Positions 1 to 8,724 of a stretch of 26,669 nt of DNA are shown one piece after another. Source of the stretch: Campylobacteraceae bacterium. GTDB lineage: Bacteria; Campylobacterota; Campylobacteria; Campylobacterales; Campylobacteraceae. The stretch is taken from assembly GCA_031276365.1 (NCBI GenBank), contig JAISNG010000111.1, positions 1 to 26,669 on the forward strand, read 5' to 3'. A program made the position numbers and the translations under genes. How positions within the stretch are numbered: position 1 is the first letter of the stretch; every line of letters starts with the position of its first letter. A model generated the notes under the pieces. It saw only the letters and a list, made by a program, of their open reading frames with translations, did no database searches and was not told the DNA's origin.

Positions 1-1613
1 GGACTAAACCACTCAAATCCTCTCTCTTTGCCAAATTCCCAGACTTGCTCTACGGTCATCTTTTTCTCATCAACAACATACTCTACCGCACGGCTGTACT
101 TCATATTGACAATAGCGGGCTGTTCCATACCGCGCGAATCGCCGTTGTCAAATACGCTCACATGTAAAAGTCCTCTTTTGGATTTTTCGGGAATTACATA
201 AGCTGTGTGCTGCGTCCATGACCAGTCAAATCCGCCTTTTTCATTTAAATATCCAGGGCATTGCGAACCGCTTGCGCCGCAGTCTATTTTGTTGCCTTTT
301 GCATCAACAGGAGTCAATACCTTTTTGGCAAGCTCGCCGCTCCAGCCCTCAGGCGAAGAGAGTATCCATTTGACCTTTTTATCTCTTCCGATTTTTATAA
401 CCGCACTTTGGTGTCGTGAAGAGATGATGATAGAATCATCGCCTGCGTCGTAATTCACAGAGTTTACATGCGCCCAGTTTCTGCCAGCGCCAACGCCTGC
501 AACATCGCCAAACGGCGCATTTGCATCTTCAAGTTCTTCTTTAGTCTTTGTATGACCTGCCTGTGAAGCGTCAATATTAAGACATACGGCTCCTTGATCC
601 ATGGCAAGCATATTGACATCTCTGTAAGGGTCAAGTATCTCCATCAATTTCCACTCGTCAAGTATATTTCCGTCCTTGTCAAGCTCAACGATAACATCCC
701 GCACACTTCTTATATTTTTGCCGTCTTTTCTTTTATAGTCGGCTGAAGCAACTCTCAAAAGATATGTGCCTTTTGATGTCTCTTCCAAGTGGTGGCTGAA
801 ATCTATATAACTTTTTGGAAGCATTCTGTGAAAGATTTGTCTTCCCATCAAGTCATATTTCATATATGCTTGACTCATACCCCACATCAAAGCGCCGTCT
901 TTTGTCTGGTCAAAGCCCATCAAGTTGCCTTTTTTGCGCAAATCATTGACGTCTCTTAATTTACTCGTATCAAGATACCATCTTATATCGCCGTTTGTAT
1001 CTACTATCCATACATACGTTTCATAATCCCACTGGATAGCACCGCCTACGGGATGATTCCATACGACTTGAGCCGCATTCGGCAACGTTGAAGAGAGGTG
1101 ATTTAAGAGGTAGAGGTCTTGTTTGATACTCTTATCTGCCGCAACTACCACTTTTGCTTCGGGAAGCACTCTTTTTTGTTTTGTACCTGAGCCGTAAAGA
1201 GATACTGGAGGAGCATATATGGTATATGACTCTTTTACATCCTGAACCTTTCCGTTAGCATCGTGTATCTTATAGGACACATTTACCCTGTTCTGATAAT
1301 CAGGATACAAACCCCAAATCGGAATTCCTCCATAAAGCAAGGCTTTATTGTCGGAAACGTCATACGATATGGTTACACCTTTGGTTCCTTTGCCCTCTAC
1401 GGCTACTTTTATATCCGTAAGCTTGTAGCCGCCGTCTTTAATAACGGCAGTAAGAGGCGAGAGGTCAAACGGATTCATAAGAACCGCACCTATCTTGCCG
1501 ACACCTTTGTATGTAACAGAACCAGAACTCCCGCCTCCTGCAAACAACGCCAAAGGCGAAGCGCTTAAAATCAATCCTGCAACTATTGCGGATGATAAAA
1601 CTTTTCTACTCAT
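1..1613 (-). CDS. assT: Periplasmic arylsulfate sulfotransferase AssT, 3' end beyond window
   Basis: It transfers sulfate between phenolic compounds in the periplasm through a sulfo-histidine intermediate. The frame is open for 537 codons from ATG 1613 to the window edge; known AssT proteins are near 600 residues, so the C-terminus is missing. Residues 1-25 form a Sec signal peptide ending in ALFAGG. The family's active-site pattern is visible: His274-His275 (SHHLEE), His382 (WAHVNS), Arg400 (SSRHQS) and the likely catalytic His469 (TQHTAY). Cys445 and Cys452 lie just before the catalytic His, the place of the structural disulfide in the E. coli enzyme. The start overlaps the dsbI stop (ATGA), with AAGGAG upstream. 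Position after dsbL and dsbI matches the known dedicated oxidation system. Identification is strong; the substrate is unknown. Confidence 0.93.
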   Translation of the reverse strand, partial: MSRKVLSSAIVAGLILSASPLALFAGGGSSGSVTYKGVGKIGAVLMNPFDLSPLTAVIKDGGYKLTDIKVAVEGKGTKGVTISYDVSDNKALLYGGIPIWGLYPDYQNRVNVSYKIHDANGKVQDVKESYTIYAPPVSLYGSGTKQKRVLPEAKVVVAADKSIKQDLYLLNHLSSTLPNAAQVVWNHPVGGAIQWDYETYVWIVDTNGDIRWYLDTSKLRDVNDLRKKGNLMGFDQTKDGALMWGMSQAYMKYDLMGRQIFHRMLPKSYIDFSHHLEETSKGTYLLRVASADYKRKDGKNIRSVRDVIVELDKDGNILDEWKLMEILDPYRDVNMLAMDQGAVCLNIDASQAGHTKTKEELEDANAPFGDVAGVGAGRNWAHVNSVNYDAGDDSIIISSRHQSAVIKIGRDKKVKWILSSPEGWSGELAKKVLTPVDAKGNKIDCGASGSQCPGYLNEKGGFDWSWTQHTAYVIPEKSKRGLLHVSVFDNGDSRGMEQPAIVNMKYSRAVEYVVDEKKMTVEQVWEFGKERGFEWFS

Positions 1614-2287
1614 TTTTTCTCCTTATAAAAAGTTTTGTTTTTTATGGACTTCAAAATAAAACATACAAACATAACGCCAAGCGCCACAAGGCATAAAATA
1701 AATGCAAAAAGGCAGGCTTGCGCCATATTTATAAAGTGATAAGACGGTATCAGATACCACCCGTCTGCGTAAAAATCTACAAACCATTGCTGTGTGAGGC
1801 TTAGATTTGCGTCTGTCGGCACTATCGGATTATCATATCCGCAATCACCCGTGGGTTTAAACCAGTCCGCAAACCACTTGTCCAGCGGCAGTCCGAAAGG
1901 AAAGGCAGGCTCTGCCGAGCAGCCCTGTACGCCAAAAGGGTCATCGGAATGAATGGCTTTATGAATGGCGTTTAATCTCAAACTGCAGATAATTCCATAA
2001 ATGATTCCAAAAAAAGCCAGAGCATAGCCAGCAAATTTCAAAATCATATTTGATGGTTTCAAGGCAGCTATCAGCCCCGCAAAAAACATACAAAAAAATG
2101 CAAACCTTATGTACACGCACTGTTCGCAAGGCGCCATATATATATAGTGCTGAAACAGCGAGTGCGCGACAATTACCAAAAATATGCTGCAAAATGCCAT
2201 CAAAAGCCATAAAAACCTCATGTTCTGCCATTTTGCGATGGTGTTTATCGGCGCTTTTTTCAAATCATTCCAAAGTTTTCGTAACAT
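1610..2287 (-). CDS. dsbI: DsbB-family thiol oxidase, DsbI type
   Basis: Inner-membrane quinone-linked oxidase that reoxidises its periplasmic DsbA-like partner. The 225-residue protein has several hydrophobic membrane segments (about 25-45, 60-77, 83-103 and 190-213). The first redox pair is Cys54-Cys57 (PCEQC) near the periplasmic side of helix 2. The second pair is Cys123 and Cys149 in the long loop between about 105 and 185. The elongated second loop and extra N-terminal stretch are seen in DsbI proteins compared with the shorter E. coli DsbB. ATG 2287 has GGAG six bases upstream. The gene lies between dsbL and assT, and its TGA overlaps the assT ATG, so translational coupling is likely. 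It is inferred to serve AssT maturation through DsbL rather than general disulfide formation. Confidence 0.9.
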   Translation of the reverse strand: MLRKLWNDLKKAPINTIAKWQNMRFLWLLMAFCSIFLVIVAHSLFQHYIYMAPCEQCVYIRFAFFCMFFAGLIAALKPSNMILKFAGYALAFFGIIYGIICSLRLNAIHKAIHSDDPFGVQGCSAEPAFPFGLPLDKWFADWFKPTGDCGYDNPIVPTDANLSLTQQWFVDFYADGWYLIPSYHFINMAQACLFAFILCLVALGVMFVCFILKSIKNKTFYKEKK

Positions 2288-2296
2288 CTGTAACTC

Positions 2297-2935
2297 CTAT
2301 TTAACAGCCAGCTCTTTTATCAAATCAACCATTTTGTCTATTGAGGTTATGGATTTTGTGTAGATAAGATATTTGCCGTTTACGACAAACGCTGGTACGC
2401 CTTGAACTTTTGCCACATCGTAACTTGCCGCCCACGCAGACAAAATCTCCTTGACCTCTTTTGTATCTTTGAGACTCTCAAATTCGTTTTGTGAAAGACC
2501 GCCTGCCTCAAGCCCGAAAGCCAAAAAACTCTCCGCACCGCCGTCCCATCTCTCTTTTTTATCATGATATGCGCTGTAATACGCCATTTTGACTTTTTTA
2601 AAGAGCGATTTTTCATCTGTCGGTTTGACGGCGGCATCTTTTACAATTAAAGATGCAAAAAGCGCGCTCGCTTCCTTGCCGTATTTGCCCTTTGTATCAA
2701 GATGAAACGGCTTAAAAACAAGTATCCCCTCAAGCTTTTCAACAACCGCAGGCGTTACCGATTTATCGTATTTGTAGCAAAATGGGCAGTCGTAACTGAA
2801 CACCTTTATAAGCGTTTTGTCGGCATTTGGGATAGGATTTGCAAGCTTCACATAATCCGTCCCCTCGCTGAAAGCAAAAGCATTTGCCACAAAAAACAGA
2901 CACAGTACCGCCGCCTTGCATAAAAAATTTTTCAT
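2297..2935 (-). CDS. dsbL: DsbA-family thiol:disulfide interchange protein, DsbL type
   Basis: A periplasmic thioredoxin-fold oxidant that introduces disulfides into secreted proteins. Residues 1-21 form a signal peptide ending AFA. The active site is Cys50-Pro-Phe-Cys53, the dipeptide variant of DsbL rather than the Pro-His of classical DsbA. The cis-proline loop is GVPAF near residue 180. The length of 212 residues suits a single DsbA domain with its helical insert. ATG 2935 is preceded by AAAGGA at a six-base distance. The gene follows the porin after 14 bp and precedes dsbI after 9 bp, so all are probably one transcript. By analogy with the E. coli DsbL/DsbI/AssT set, AssT with its Cys445/Cys452 pair is the likely client. 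A general DsbA role cannot be excluded. Confidence 0.9.
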   Translation of the reverse strand: MKNFLCKAAVLCLFFVANAFAFSEGTDYVKLANPIPNADKTLIKVFSYDCPFCYKYDKSVTPAVVEKLEGILVFKPFHLDTKGKYGKEASALFASLIVKDAAVKPTDEKSLFKKVKMAYYSAYHDKKERWDGGAESFLAFGLEAGGLSQNEFESLKDTKEVKEILSAWAASYDVAKVQGVPAFVVNGKYLIYTKSITSIDKMVDLIKELAVK

Positions 2936-2949
2936 TGATGTTCCTTTAC

Positions 2950-4107
2950 TTAAAATCCGTAAGCTGCTCTTACGATATACAAATTTGTATCTTTTGACTT
3001 TTCGTGGTTCTCATTTTCATATACAAATTTGATGGAAACTCCTTTAAAAACGCCTTTTGGAGAGTATGATGCGTAAACGCTTTTCCATGCTATCTCGTCA
3101 TCTATATCCTCATAATCCAAATTGGCATATCTAAAACCAAATAACAACCCAAGGTCTTTGAAAGTATAATTGGCATCTACCGCATATTGTTTTGACTTTT
3201 CATATTCTGCGCACTGCTCATATGAACTTGTAAAAAGCGTGCAGCTACTTCCGCCGCCGACAACTCCAAATCTGGAATCCCCATCCATTACATAAGCCAA
3301 AGCCGCATACATGTTAAAACCGCCGAAGCCAGTGCCGAGTTTTACACCGTAATAATTTGAGTCATCTGCCGAACTTTCATAATCCGTATGCGAATACTGC
3401 ACGGCTGTTTGATAGTTAAAAGATGATGAGATGGCATCATTGAAATCAGCCTGCATGTAGAGCATCCAAAAAGCATCTTTTATGCCGCCGTAAGCGCCGA
3501 TAAGGTTTAACTTTTCAAAATAGTTGTTCTTGACGCCAAGCGCATAGGCATAACTCCCGTCAAGTTTTGTAAATTTCGGAGCACCGCCCTTGCCGTCGGT
3601 TTGTTTTTGAAACTTTTCAATATACCCTGCGTAAAATGTATTGCCCGAAATCTCATTGCTTGTCAGTGTAATACCCTCAAACGACTGGATTACGGCTTTG
3701 CCGCTGCCGCTTTTTATCAGCGGCATGTCTATAAACTGCCGTCCTGCTTTAAGCGTGTTTTTGCCTAAAGTGTATGAAATATACGCTTCAGACCAAACAG
3801 CTCCAGGTCCGTACAGACTGTTTGACGCACCGAACACATGTTTGGCGTCATTGTCTGCAAACGGCGAACTTACTCCTTGAAAAGTTACACCAGCATTAAA
3901 ACCGTAATACAAATCGGTCACATAGTTCAAACGAACGGCAAAATCCAAAATATCAGCCTTATCGCCGCAACACGTTCGTTGATTAAAGTAGTATGAGCGA
4001 AGTTCGCCCTCCACACTGCCGTTTTTCAATGCATCTGCCAATGAATCCGCTGCGTTTGAAATTGCAGCAGCAGACACAAGTAAAAATACACCTTTTAAGA
4101 TTTTCAT
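2950..4107 (-). CDS. Outer-membrane porin, OprD/MOMP-like
   Basis: A 385-residue beta-barrel channel for small solutes. The chosen start is the ATG at 4107, which has AAGGAGAG 4-11 bases upstream and begins directly with a signal peptide (MKILKGVFLL... cut after SNA). A longer reading from 4134 would put nine extra residues before it and has no such site. After the signal the text SLADALKNG followed by GELRSYYFNQR is characteristic of OprD-type porins of Campylobacterota. The rest alternates polar and aromatic residues, and the protein ends in AAYGF with the terminal Phe needed for barrel assembly. It leads the dsbL-dsbI-assT cluster with a 14-bp gap, which suggests that it lets aryl sulfates or phenolic acceptors into the periplasm. 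That substrate assignment is inference. Confidence 0.88.
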   Translation of the reverse strand: MKILKGVFLLVSAAAISNAADSLADALKNGSVEGELRSYYFNQRTCCGDKADILDFAVRLNYVTDLYYGFNAGVTFQGVSSPFADNDAKHVFGASNSLYGPGAVWSEAYISYTLGKNTLKAGRQFIDMPLIKSGSGKAVIQSFEGITLTSNEISGNTFYAGYIEKFQKQTDGKGGAPKFTKLDGSYAYALGVKNNYFEKLNLIGAYGGIKDAFWMLYMQADFNDAISSSFNYQTAVQYSHTDYESSADDSNYYGVKLGTGFGGFNMYAALAYVMDGDSRFGVVGGGSSCTLFTSSYEQCAEYEKSKQYAVDANYTFKDLGLLFGFRYANLDYEDIDDEIAWKSVYASYSPKGVFKGVSIKFVYENENHEKSKDTNLYIVRAAYGF

Positions 4108-4134
4108 AATCTCTCCTTTATAAAAAATATTCAT

Positions 4135-4140
4135 AGTATA
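4135..4140 (-). promoter_or_regulatory. Likely -10 element for the porin-dsbL-dsbI-assT cluster
   Basis: Reading the minus strand, TATACT lies 28 bases before the porin ATG at 4107 and would give a leader of about 20 nt that still carries the ribosome site. Upstream is T-rich sequence, as in Campylobacterota sigma-70 promoters, which often lack a good -35. The 229-bp gap 4108-4336 is AT-rich and serves two divergent genes. No convincing operator repeat was identified in it. Confidence 0.5.
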
Positions 4141-4336
4141 GGGCAGTCTCTCAACAACGGAACAACTTTAATATTAATTTTAGCTTAATTATTACATTAT
4201 ATTATATGGTGTAACCTCGTTTGTATTTTAAATATGATATAAAAAGCATAATAAGTTTTTGCAGGCAAATGTGCAATGCCCAAAATGTCCGCGGCTTTAA
4301 AATATCTCTTGCCAGAAAAGATAAAAAGGAGCGCTC

Positions 4337-5020
4337 ATGTACAAATCTACGCTAAATCTTTTAAATAACTTTTCCATACTTGTAACAGAAAGCGACGAAC
4401 TTACAAGAGAGATGCTAAGACATGAATTAAGGGAGCATTTCGGCAATTTTTACGAAGCAAAAGACGGACTTGAAGGCTTTGAGATTTTCAAGAAAAACCG
4501 CATAGATATCATCATCACTGGCATACAATTGCCAAAATTAAGCGGTTTTGAGATGATACAGGAGATTCAAAGACTAAAGCCCGAACAGCTTTTTGTTGTG
4601 GTTACGTCATACTGCACAGACCAAAATATACTTAAAAGCATTCAAAGCGGCGCGGTTAGTTTTCTGTGCAAACCCATTACGGACACTCAAAACCTCAAAA
4701 CAACAATTTTGCTCGCACTCGCCTCAAGAATTGAGCAAAAGCATACGGATATCGGCAACGGAGTGAGTATAGATTTTGGCAGGGAAATCATCTATAAAGA
4801 CGGCGAAGCGCTGTTTTTATCGCACCTGAACAATAAAATATTCTGGCTTTTATGCTATAACCTCAACATGCTGGTAACTTACGAAATGATAGAGGATTAT
4901 GTTTATAACAGTGAAAGCGTGAACAAAAGCGCTATCCAAATGTCCATACTGCGCATCAAAAAGCAGCTCGGCATAAGTATAGAAAATATCATAAATTCAG
5001 GATATGTTTTAAAGAAATAG
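4337..5020 (+). CDS. OmpR/PhoB-type response regulator with degenerate receiver
   Basis: A 227-residue transcription factor. Residues about 12-123 form a receiver domain and 128-227 a winged-helix DNA-binding domain ending in the usual GYVLKK. The receiver keeps Thr90 (VVTSY) and Lys112 (CKP). The phospho-acceptor position in IIITGIQLP is Gly62 (codon GGC) instead of Asp, and the first acidic pocket reads E18-S19-D20, where PhoB has Glu-Asp-Glu. It therefore probably cannot be phosphorylated in the normal way and acts constitutively, by a ligand, or by partner contacts. No histidine kinase gene is adjacent. AAGGAG stands five bases before the ATG. It is divergent from the porin-dsb-assT cluster across 229 bp and so is the natural candidate regulator of that cluster. 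The target is inference. Confidence 0.85.
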   Translation: MYKSTLNLLNNFSILVTESDELTREMLRHELREHFGNFYEAKDGLEGFEIFKKNRIDIIITGIQLPKLSGFEMIQEIQRLKPEQLFVVVTSYCTDQNILKSIQSGAVSFLCKPITDTQNLKTTILLALASRIEQKHTDIGNGVSIDFGREIIYKDGEALFLSHLNNKIFWLLCYNLNMLVTYEMIEDYVYNSESVNKSAIQMSILRIKKQLGISIENIINSGYVLKK

Positions 5021-5147
5021 ACGTGTACGGTTAATCCGATAAATACGGCAGTTTGTGAGGTGAAATTTGATTTGAAACATGCAGACAAAAAGCAATTGCG
5101 TCTGTTTAAAATGTAGATATTTTATTTAATGTGATTTTGCAGTGGAT

Positions 5148-5180
5148 AAAAAAATAAAAAGTCGGCGGGAAAACCCGCCG
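5148..5180 (-). terminator. Rho-independent terminator of frdCAB
   Basis: A perfect 7-bp stem CGGCGGG/CCCGCCG (5163-5169 with 5174-5180) closes on a four-base loop. On the minus strand it is followed by a run of T residues broken by one or two other bases down to 5148. It begins 15 bp after the frdB stop. The upstream interval 5021-5147 after the regulator gene carries nothing else that could be recognised. Confidence 0.9.
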
Positions 5181-5194
5181 CTTCTATCAAAATA

Positions 5195-5914
5195 CTACTT
5201 AACCGAAACCAATTTTCTGCGCAAATATGCGATTCTACTTTGTAAAGGCAGATTTTTAGGGCAGTTATCTTCGCATGCAAGAAGGCTCATGCAACCGAAT
5301 ATGCCGTTGTCATCGCCGATTAATTCATAATAGTCCTCAATCGTTCGTTTGTCCAGCGAGTCAATTTCAAAGCGCGCTACACGGTTAAAACCTACAGCTC
5401 CGAGAAAATCGGGACGCATGAGTTTTGTGCCGCATGAAGCCACGCAGATACCGCACTCTATACATCTGTCAAGTTCAAAAACTTCCTGTGCGACTTCTGG
5501 TTCAACTTTGTCTTCAAGTTTTGATATATCAGTAGTATGGTCTGAATGTATCCAGCTCTCAACACGTTTGCTCATACCGTTCATCCAAGTACCTGTATCT
5601 ACTGACAAATCCTTGATAAGTTTGAACGCTGGCAGAGGCATAAGCTGCAAAACGCCCTCAGGATAATTTTTGGTCAATGTTCTGCATGCAAGGCGCGGCT
5701 TTCCGTTTACCATCATACCGCAGCTTCCGCAAATACCTGCGCGGCAGACAAAGTCAAAGTTCAAATCCGCGTCATACTTCTCTCTTATCTGGTTTAACGC
5801 GATAAAAAGCGTCATACCGTCTGTTTCTTCCAGCTTGTACTCTACAAATTGAGGAGTTGAATCCTTTGCAAGCGGATTGTATTTAAATATTTTTATAGTT
5901 ATAGTGCGGCTCAT
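5195..5914 (-). CDS. frdB: Fumarate reductase iron-sulfur subunit
   Basis: It carries electrons from the haem subunit to the flavin during anaerobic fumarate respiration on the cytoplasmic membrane face. The 239 residues equal the Wolinella length. The [2Fe-2S] ligands are Cys57, 62, 65 and 77. The [4Fe-4S] ligands are Cys151, 154, 157 and 218, and the [3Fe-4S] ligands are Cys161, 208 and 214; all eleven are present. The N-terminal half is a plant-ferredoxin fold and the C-terminal half a bacterial ferredoxin fold. Its ATG overlaps the frdA stop in an ATGA arrangement, so translation is coupled. It is the last gene of frdCAB and is followed directly by a strong terminator. Confidence 0.97.
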   Translation of the reverse strand: MSRTITIKIFKYNPLAKDSTPQFVEYKLEETDGMTLFIALNQIREKYDADLNFDFVCRAGICGSCGMMVNGKPRLACRTLTKNYPEGVLQLMPLPAFKLIKDLSVDTGTWMNGMSKRVESWIHSDHTTDISKLEDKVEPEVAQEVFELDRCIECGICVASCGTKLMRPDFLGAVGFNRVARFEIDSLDKRTIEDYYELIGDDNGIFGCMSLLACEDNCPKNLPLQSRIAYLRRKLVSVK

Positions 5915-7896
5915 TTTTTATCTCCTACGCGTTCATTTCTTGCCTTAAACTGCGGCTGAAGTTTAAACGGCATGATAGCCTCTTGTATATCCCATCTATC
6001 TTTGCCTTCAGCTTCCATTTTTTCTCTTATCCTATCAACCTCTTCCTGACGTTTCGCGCTCAAAGGATTTTCTATAATGTTTCCTTTTACGCCGTAACCT
6101 CTAAATGCAGGCGGGAGCTCCATTTTTGCAATGTCAAGCTCTTCATATTCCAAAGTCGGCAGTGTCGCACCCTCTTTCCAGTAAGCGAGAGTTCGTTTGA
6201 GCCAATTGGCATCATCGCGCTTTAGATAATCTTCTCTGTAGTGCGCGCCGCGGCTTTCTGTCCTCTGCAATGCGCCAAGCGCTACACAAAGAGCGAGTTT
6301 AAGCATTTTCGGCACTCTGTACGCCTCTTCAAGTTCTGGATTTGCGCCGATATTTTTGGTTTTTATGGAAGCCTTGAGAGATTTTTTGTAAAGCTCTTCA
6401 AGCTCAAAAACGGCTTTTTGCAAACCTTCTCCGTTTCTAAATATTGCTACATACTCCCACATAACATCTTTCATACGGTTTTTAATCTCAAATATATTTG
6501 TACCATCTTTGCGGGAGAGTATTTCGTTGATATAGTTTTGCTGTTTTTCTACAGCAGCTTCGATATTTTTCGTGCTGATAGCGATATCGTTTGCCTTGCA
6601 AAACTCTGCAAAATAATCGCCTATAATCATACCCGCAACTACAGTCTCACTTACAGAGTTTCCGCCAAGTCTGTTGAAACCATGCATATCCCAACATGAA
6701 GCTTCACCAGCGCTAAACAACCCTTTGAGAGTTGGAGATTCGCCTGTCGGCTTTGTTCTTATACCGCCCATAGAGTAATGCTGCATCGGAAGTACGGGAG
6801 CCCAGCCTTTAGGACCTTCGTCTGCGGGGTCAATACCGTTAAATACCATGCAAATCTCTTGAACGTCGCGTAGATTTTTCTCTATATGCTCGCGTCCCAA
6901 GATAGATATATCAAGCCAGACATGCTCGCCGTAAGGTGATTTTACGCCTTTGCCGTTTCTGATATGCTCAAGCATTCTGCGGCTTACGACGTCGCGGCTT
7001 GCAAGCTCTTTTTTTTCAGGCTCATAATCAGGCATGAAGCGGTGTCCGTCCACATCGCGCAAGATTCCGCCATCGCCTCTGCAGCCTTCAGTCAATAAAA
7101 TACCAGAAGGAACTATCGGGGTTGGGTGAAACTGCACAGCTTCCATATTGCCAAGACTTGCCAATCCAGTCTCAAGCGCAATTGCCGCACCTGTGCCTTC
7201 GCAGACGACTGCATTTGTAGTATGTTTATACAGCCTGCCGTAACCTCCCGTTGCGATAAGAGTGCCTCTTGCAACATAAGCTGTAAGCTCGCCCGTTATC
7301 AAATCCCTTACAACCGCGCCGTAACATCTATCTTTTTCTACGATAAGCGAAATCGCCTCTTTTCTGTCTTCAATATTGACGTTATGTTTTAAAGCTTCGT
7401 TTGCAACGGCAAAAAGCATTGTATGTCCTGTCGCATCAGCTGTGTAACAGGTTCTCCATTTTTTTGTACCGCCGAAATCGCGCGAATGGATAAGTCCATG
7501 AACCTCTTCCTTCTCCTCTATAGTAGTTCTTTCGGCATTAATAACCGCCGTTCGCGCGCCTTTTGTGATTCTAGTCCATGGAACGCCCCATGCGGCAAGC
7601 TGACGTATGGCTTTGGGAGCAGTTGTAACAAACATTCTCGCCACTTCCTGGTCGCATCCCCAATCGCTTCCCTTGACCGTATCGGCAAAGTGTAAATCCT
7701 CATTATCGCCTTCGCTCATTTTTGAATTTCCCAAACTTGCCTGCATGCCGCCCTGAGCCGCCGCAGAGTGCGAACGTTTAACGGGAATCAAACTCAAAAC
7801 AGTAGTGCTAAGCCCCTTATCGGCAGCCGCTACAGCCGCTCTAAGACCTGCCAATCCTCCGCCGATAACCAGCGCATCATAATATTTCACATTCAT
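5911..7896 (-). CDS. frdA: Fumarate reductase flavoprotein subunit
   Basis: The catalytic subunit, reducing fumarate to succinate at covalently bound FAD. The protein has 661 residues. The N-terminal dinucleotide motif is GGGLAG (12-17). His43 (RSHSAAAQGG) is the FAD attachment residue. Other active-site residues are His257 (QFHPTP), the proton donor Arg301 (ASRDVV), His373 (MQHYSMGG) and Arg409 (GFNRLGG). Numbering matches the Wolinella enzyme, which points to menaquinol:fumarate reductase rather than the periplasmic MfrA type: no signal peptide is present. The start overlaps the frdC stop by four bases and the end overlaps the frdB start by four bases. Succinate dehydrogenase activity is possible in principle, but the CAB gene order and haem subunit favour fumarate reduction. 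Confidence 0.97.
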   Translation of the reverse strand: MNVKYYDALVIGGGLAGLRAAVAAADKGLSTTVLSLIPVKRSHSAAAQGGMQASLGNSKMSEGDNEDLHFADTVKGSDWGCDQEVARMFVTTAPKAIRQLAAWGVPWTRITKGARTAVINAERTTIEEKEEVHGLIHSRDFGGTKKWRTCYTADATGHTMLFAVANEALKHNVNIEDRKEAISLIVEKDRCYGAVVRDLITGELTAYVARGTLIATGGYGRLYKHTTNAVVCEGTGAAIALETGLASLGNMEAVQFHPTPIVPSGILLTEGCRGDGGILRDVDGHRFMPDYEPEKKELASRDVVSRRMLEHIRNGKGVKSPYGEHVWLDISILGREHIEKNLRDVQEICMVFNGIDPADEGPKGWAPVLPMQHYSMGGIRTKPTGESPTLKGLFSAGEASCWDMHGFNRLGGNSVSETVVAGMIIGDYFAEFCKANDIAISTKNIEAAVEKQQNYINEILSRKDGTNIFEIKNRMKDVMWEYVAIFRNGEGLQKAVFELEELYKKSLKASIKTKNIGANPELEEAYRVPKMLKLALCVALGALQRTESRGAHYREDYLKRDDANWLKRTLAYWKEGATLPTLEYEELDIAKMELPPAFRGYGVKGNIIENPLSAKRQEEVDRIREKMEAEGKDRWDIQEAIMPFKLQPQFKARNERVGDKK

Positions 7897-8657
7897 TTTA
7901 TATAACCTTTTACATCATTATTTATTTGATATGCCGCATATGTACCATCAGCGTATTTATAACCTGTTTTTACATAAGCGCCGAGTGTCAAGAGACCAAG
8001 CACGAGGAAAAATGCCGTAAGCGCCCATTTTAGTTTCGTAAGGCGCGCTCTTGTAACTTTTGAGTCTTTGCCCTCGAACCAGCCCCATTTTACGCACAAA
8101 CGATAGAGTCCAACACCGCCGTGAATCTCAACCGCAAAAAGAAGTATCAGATAAAACGGCCACATGAAATGGCTGTACATTCTGCCGCCTGAAACTTGAG
8201 CTGTTATTTCTGGATTTGTCATCATAATGATTAAGTGGGCAGAACCCAAAAAGAACATGATAAATCCCGTCTTTGCCTGCCAAAACCACAAAGAGGTATC
8301 GGAGTGTTTCATATTTATGGAATGAGCTTTATATATCTGATACTGTCTGAAATTGATAGGAAGTTTTCTCATTCCAAGACAGGCATGTACAACAAATATA
8401 CAAAATACGACAAATACAACAATAGAAACGAGCCAAGGCTGTTTTTCACTCAAAAACAGACCGCCTTCAAATACTCCTGCTACCCAGTTAAGCGCGTCTT
8501 CGCTTATAAGTATAGTGGCAACAAAAAGCATATGCCCCCACATGAACAGTCCTAAAAAAAGCCCTGTTGCGCTTTGGATAAAATCCAGCCTCGCCGGTAT
8601 GCGGCTTTTTTTGCCGTCAACCCTTTTACCTATATATCCCTCGATAATATTGGTCAC
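7893..8657 (-). CDS. frdC: Fumarate reductase dihaem cytochrome b subunit
   Basis: Membrane anchor that oxidises menaquinol and passes electrons to FrdB. The 254 residues form five transmembrane helices. The four haem-ligand histidines are His42 (MWGHML), His91 (VVHACLG), His141 (GSAHLI) and His179 (EIHGGVG), each two or three residues short of Wolinella numbering. Glu177, two residues before the last ligand, corresponds to the glutamate of the transmembrane proton pathway that makes quinol oxidation by this enzyme electroneutral. The start is GTG at 8657, with AAAGGA six bases upstream; no suitable ATG lies nearby. It heads the operon. The 67-bp gap to lgt is AT-rich and must contain the frd promoter, but no clear hexamer pair could be assigned. 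Confidence 0.96.
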   Translation of the reverse strand: MTNIIEGYIGKRVDGKKSRIPARLDFIQSATGLFLGLFMWGHMLFVATILISEDALNWVAGVFEGGLFLSEKQPWLVSIVVFVVFCIFVVHACLGMRKLPINFRQYQIYKAHSINMKHSDTSLWFWQAKTGFIMFFLGSAHLIIMMTNPEITAQVSGGRMYSHFMWPFYLILLFAVEIHGGVGLYRLCVKWGWFEGKDSKVTRARLTKLKWALTAFFLVLGLLTLGAYVKTGYKYADGTYAAYQINNDVKGYIK

Positions 8658-8724
8658 TTTGTATCCTTTTAAAATAGATTTTTTATACCTTTAGAAATTG
8701 TACTACTTAATAAATTAGAGCAAA

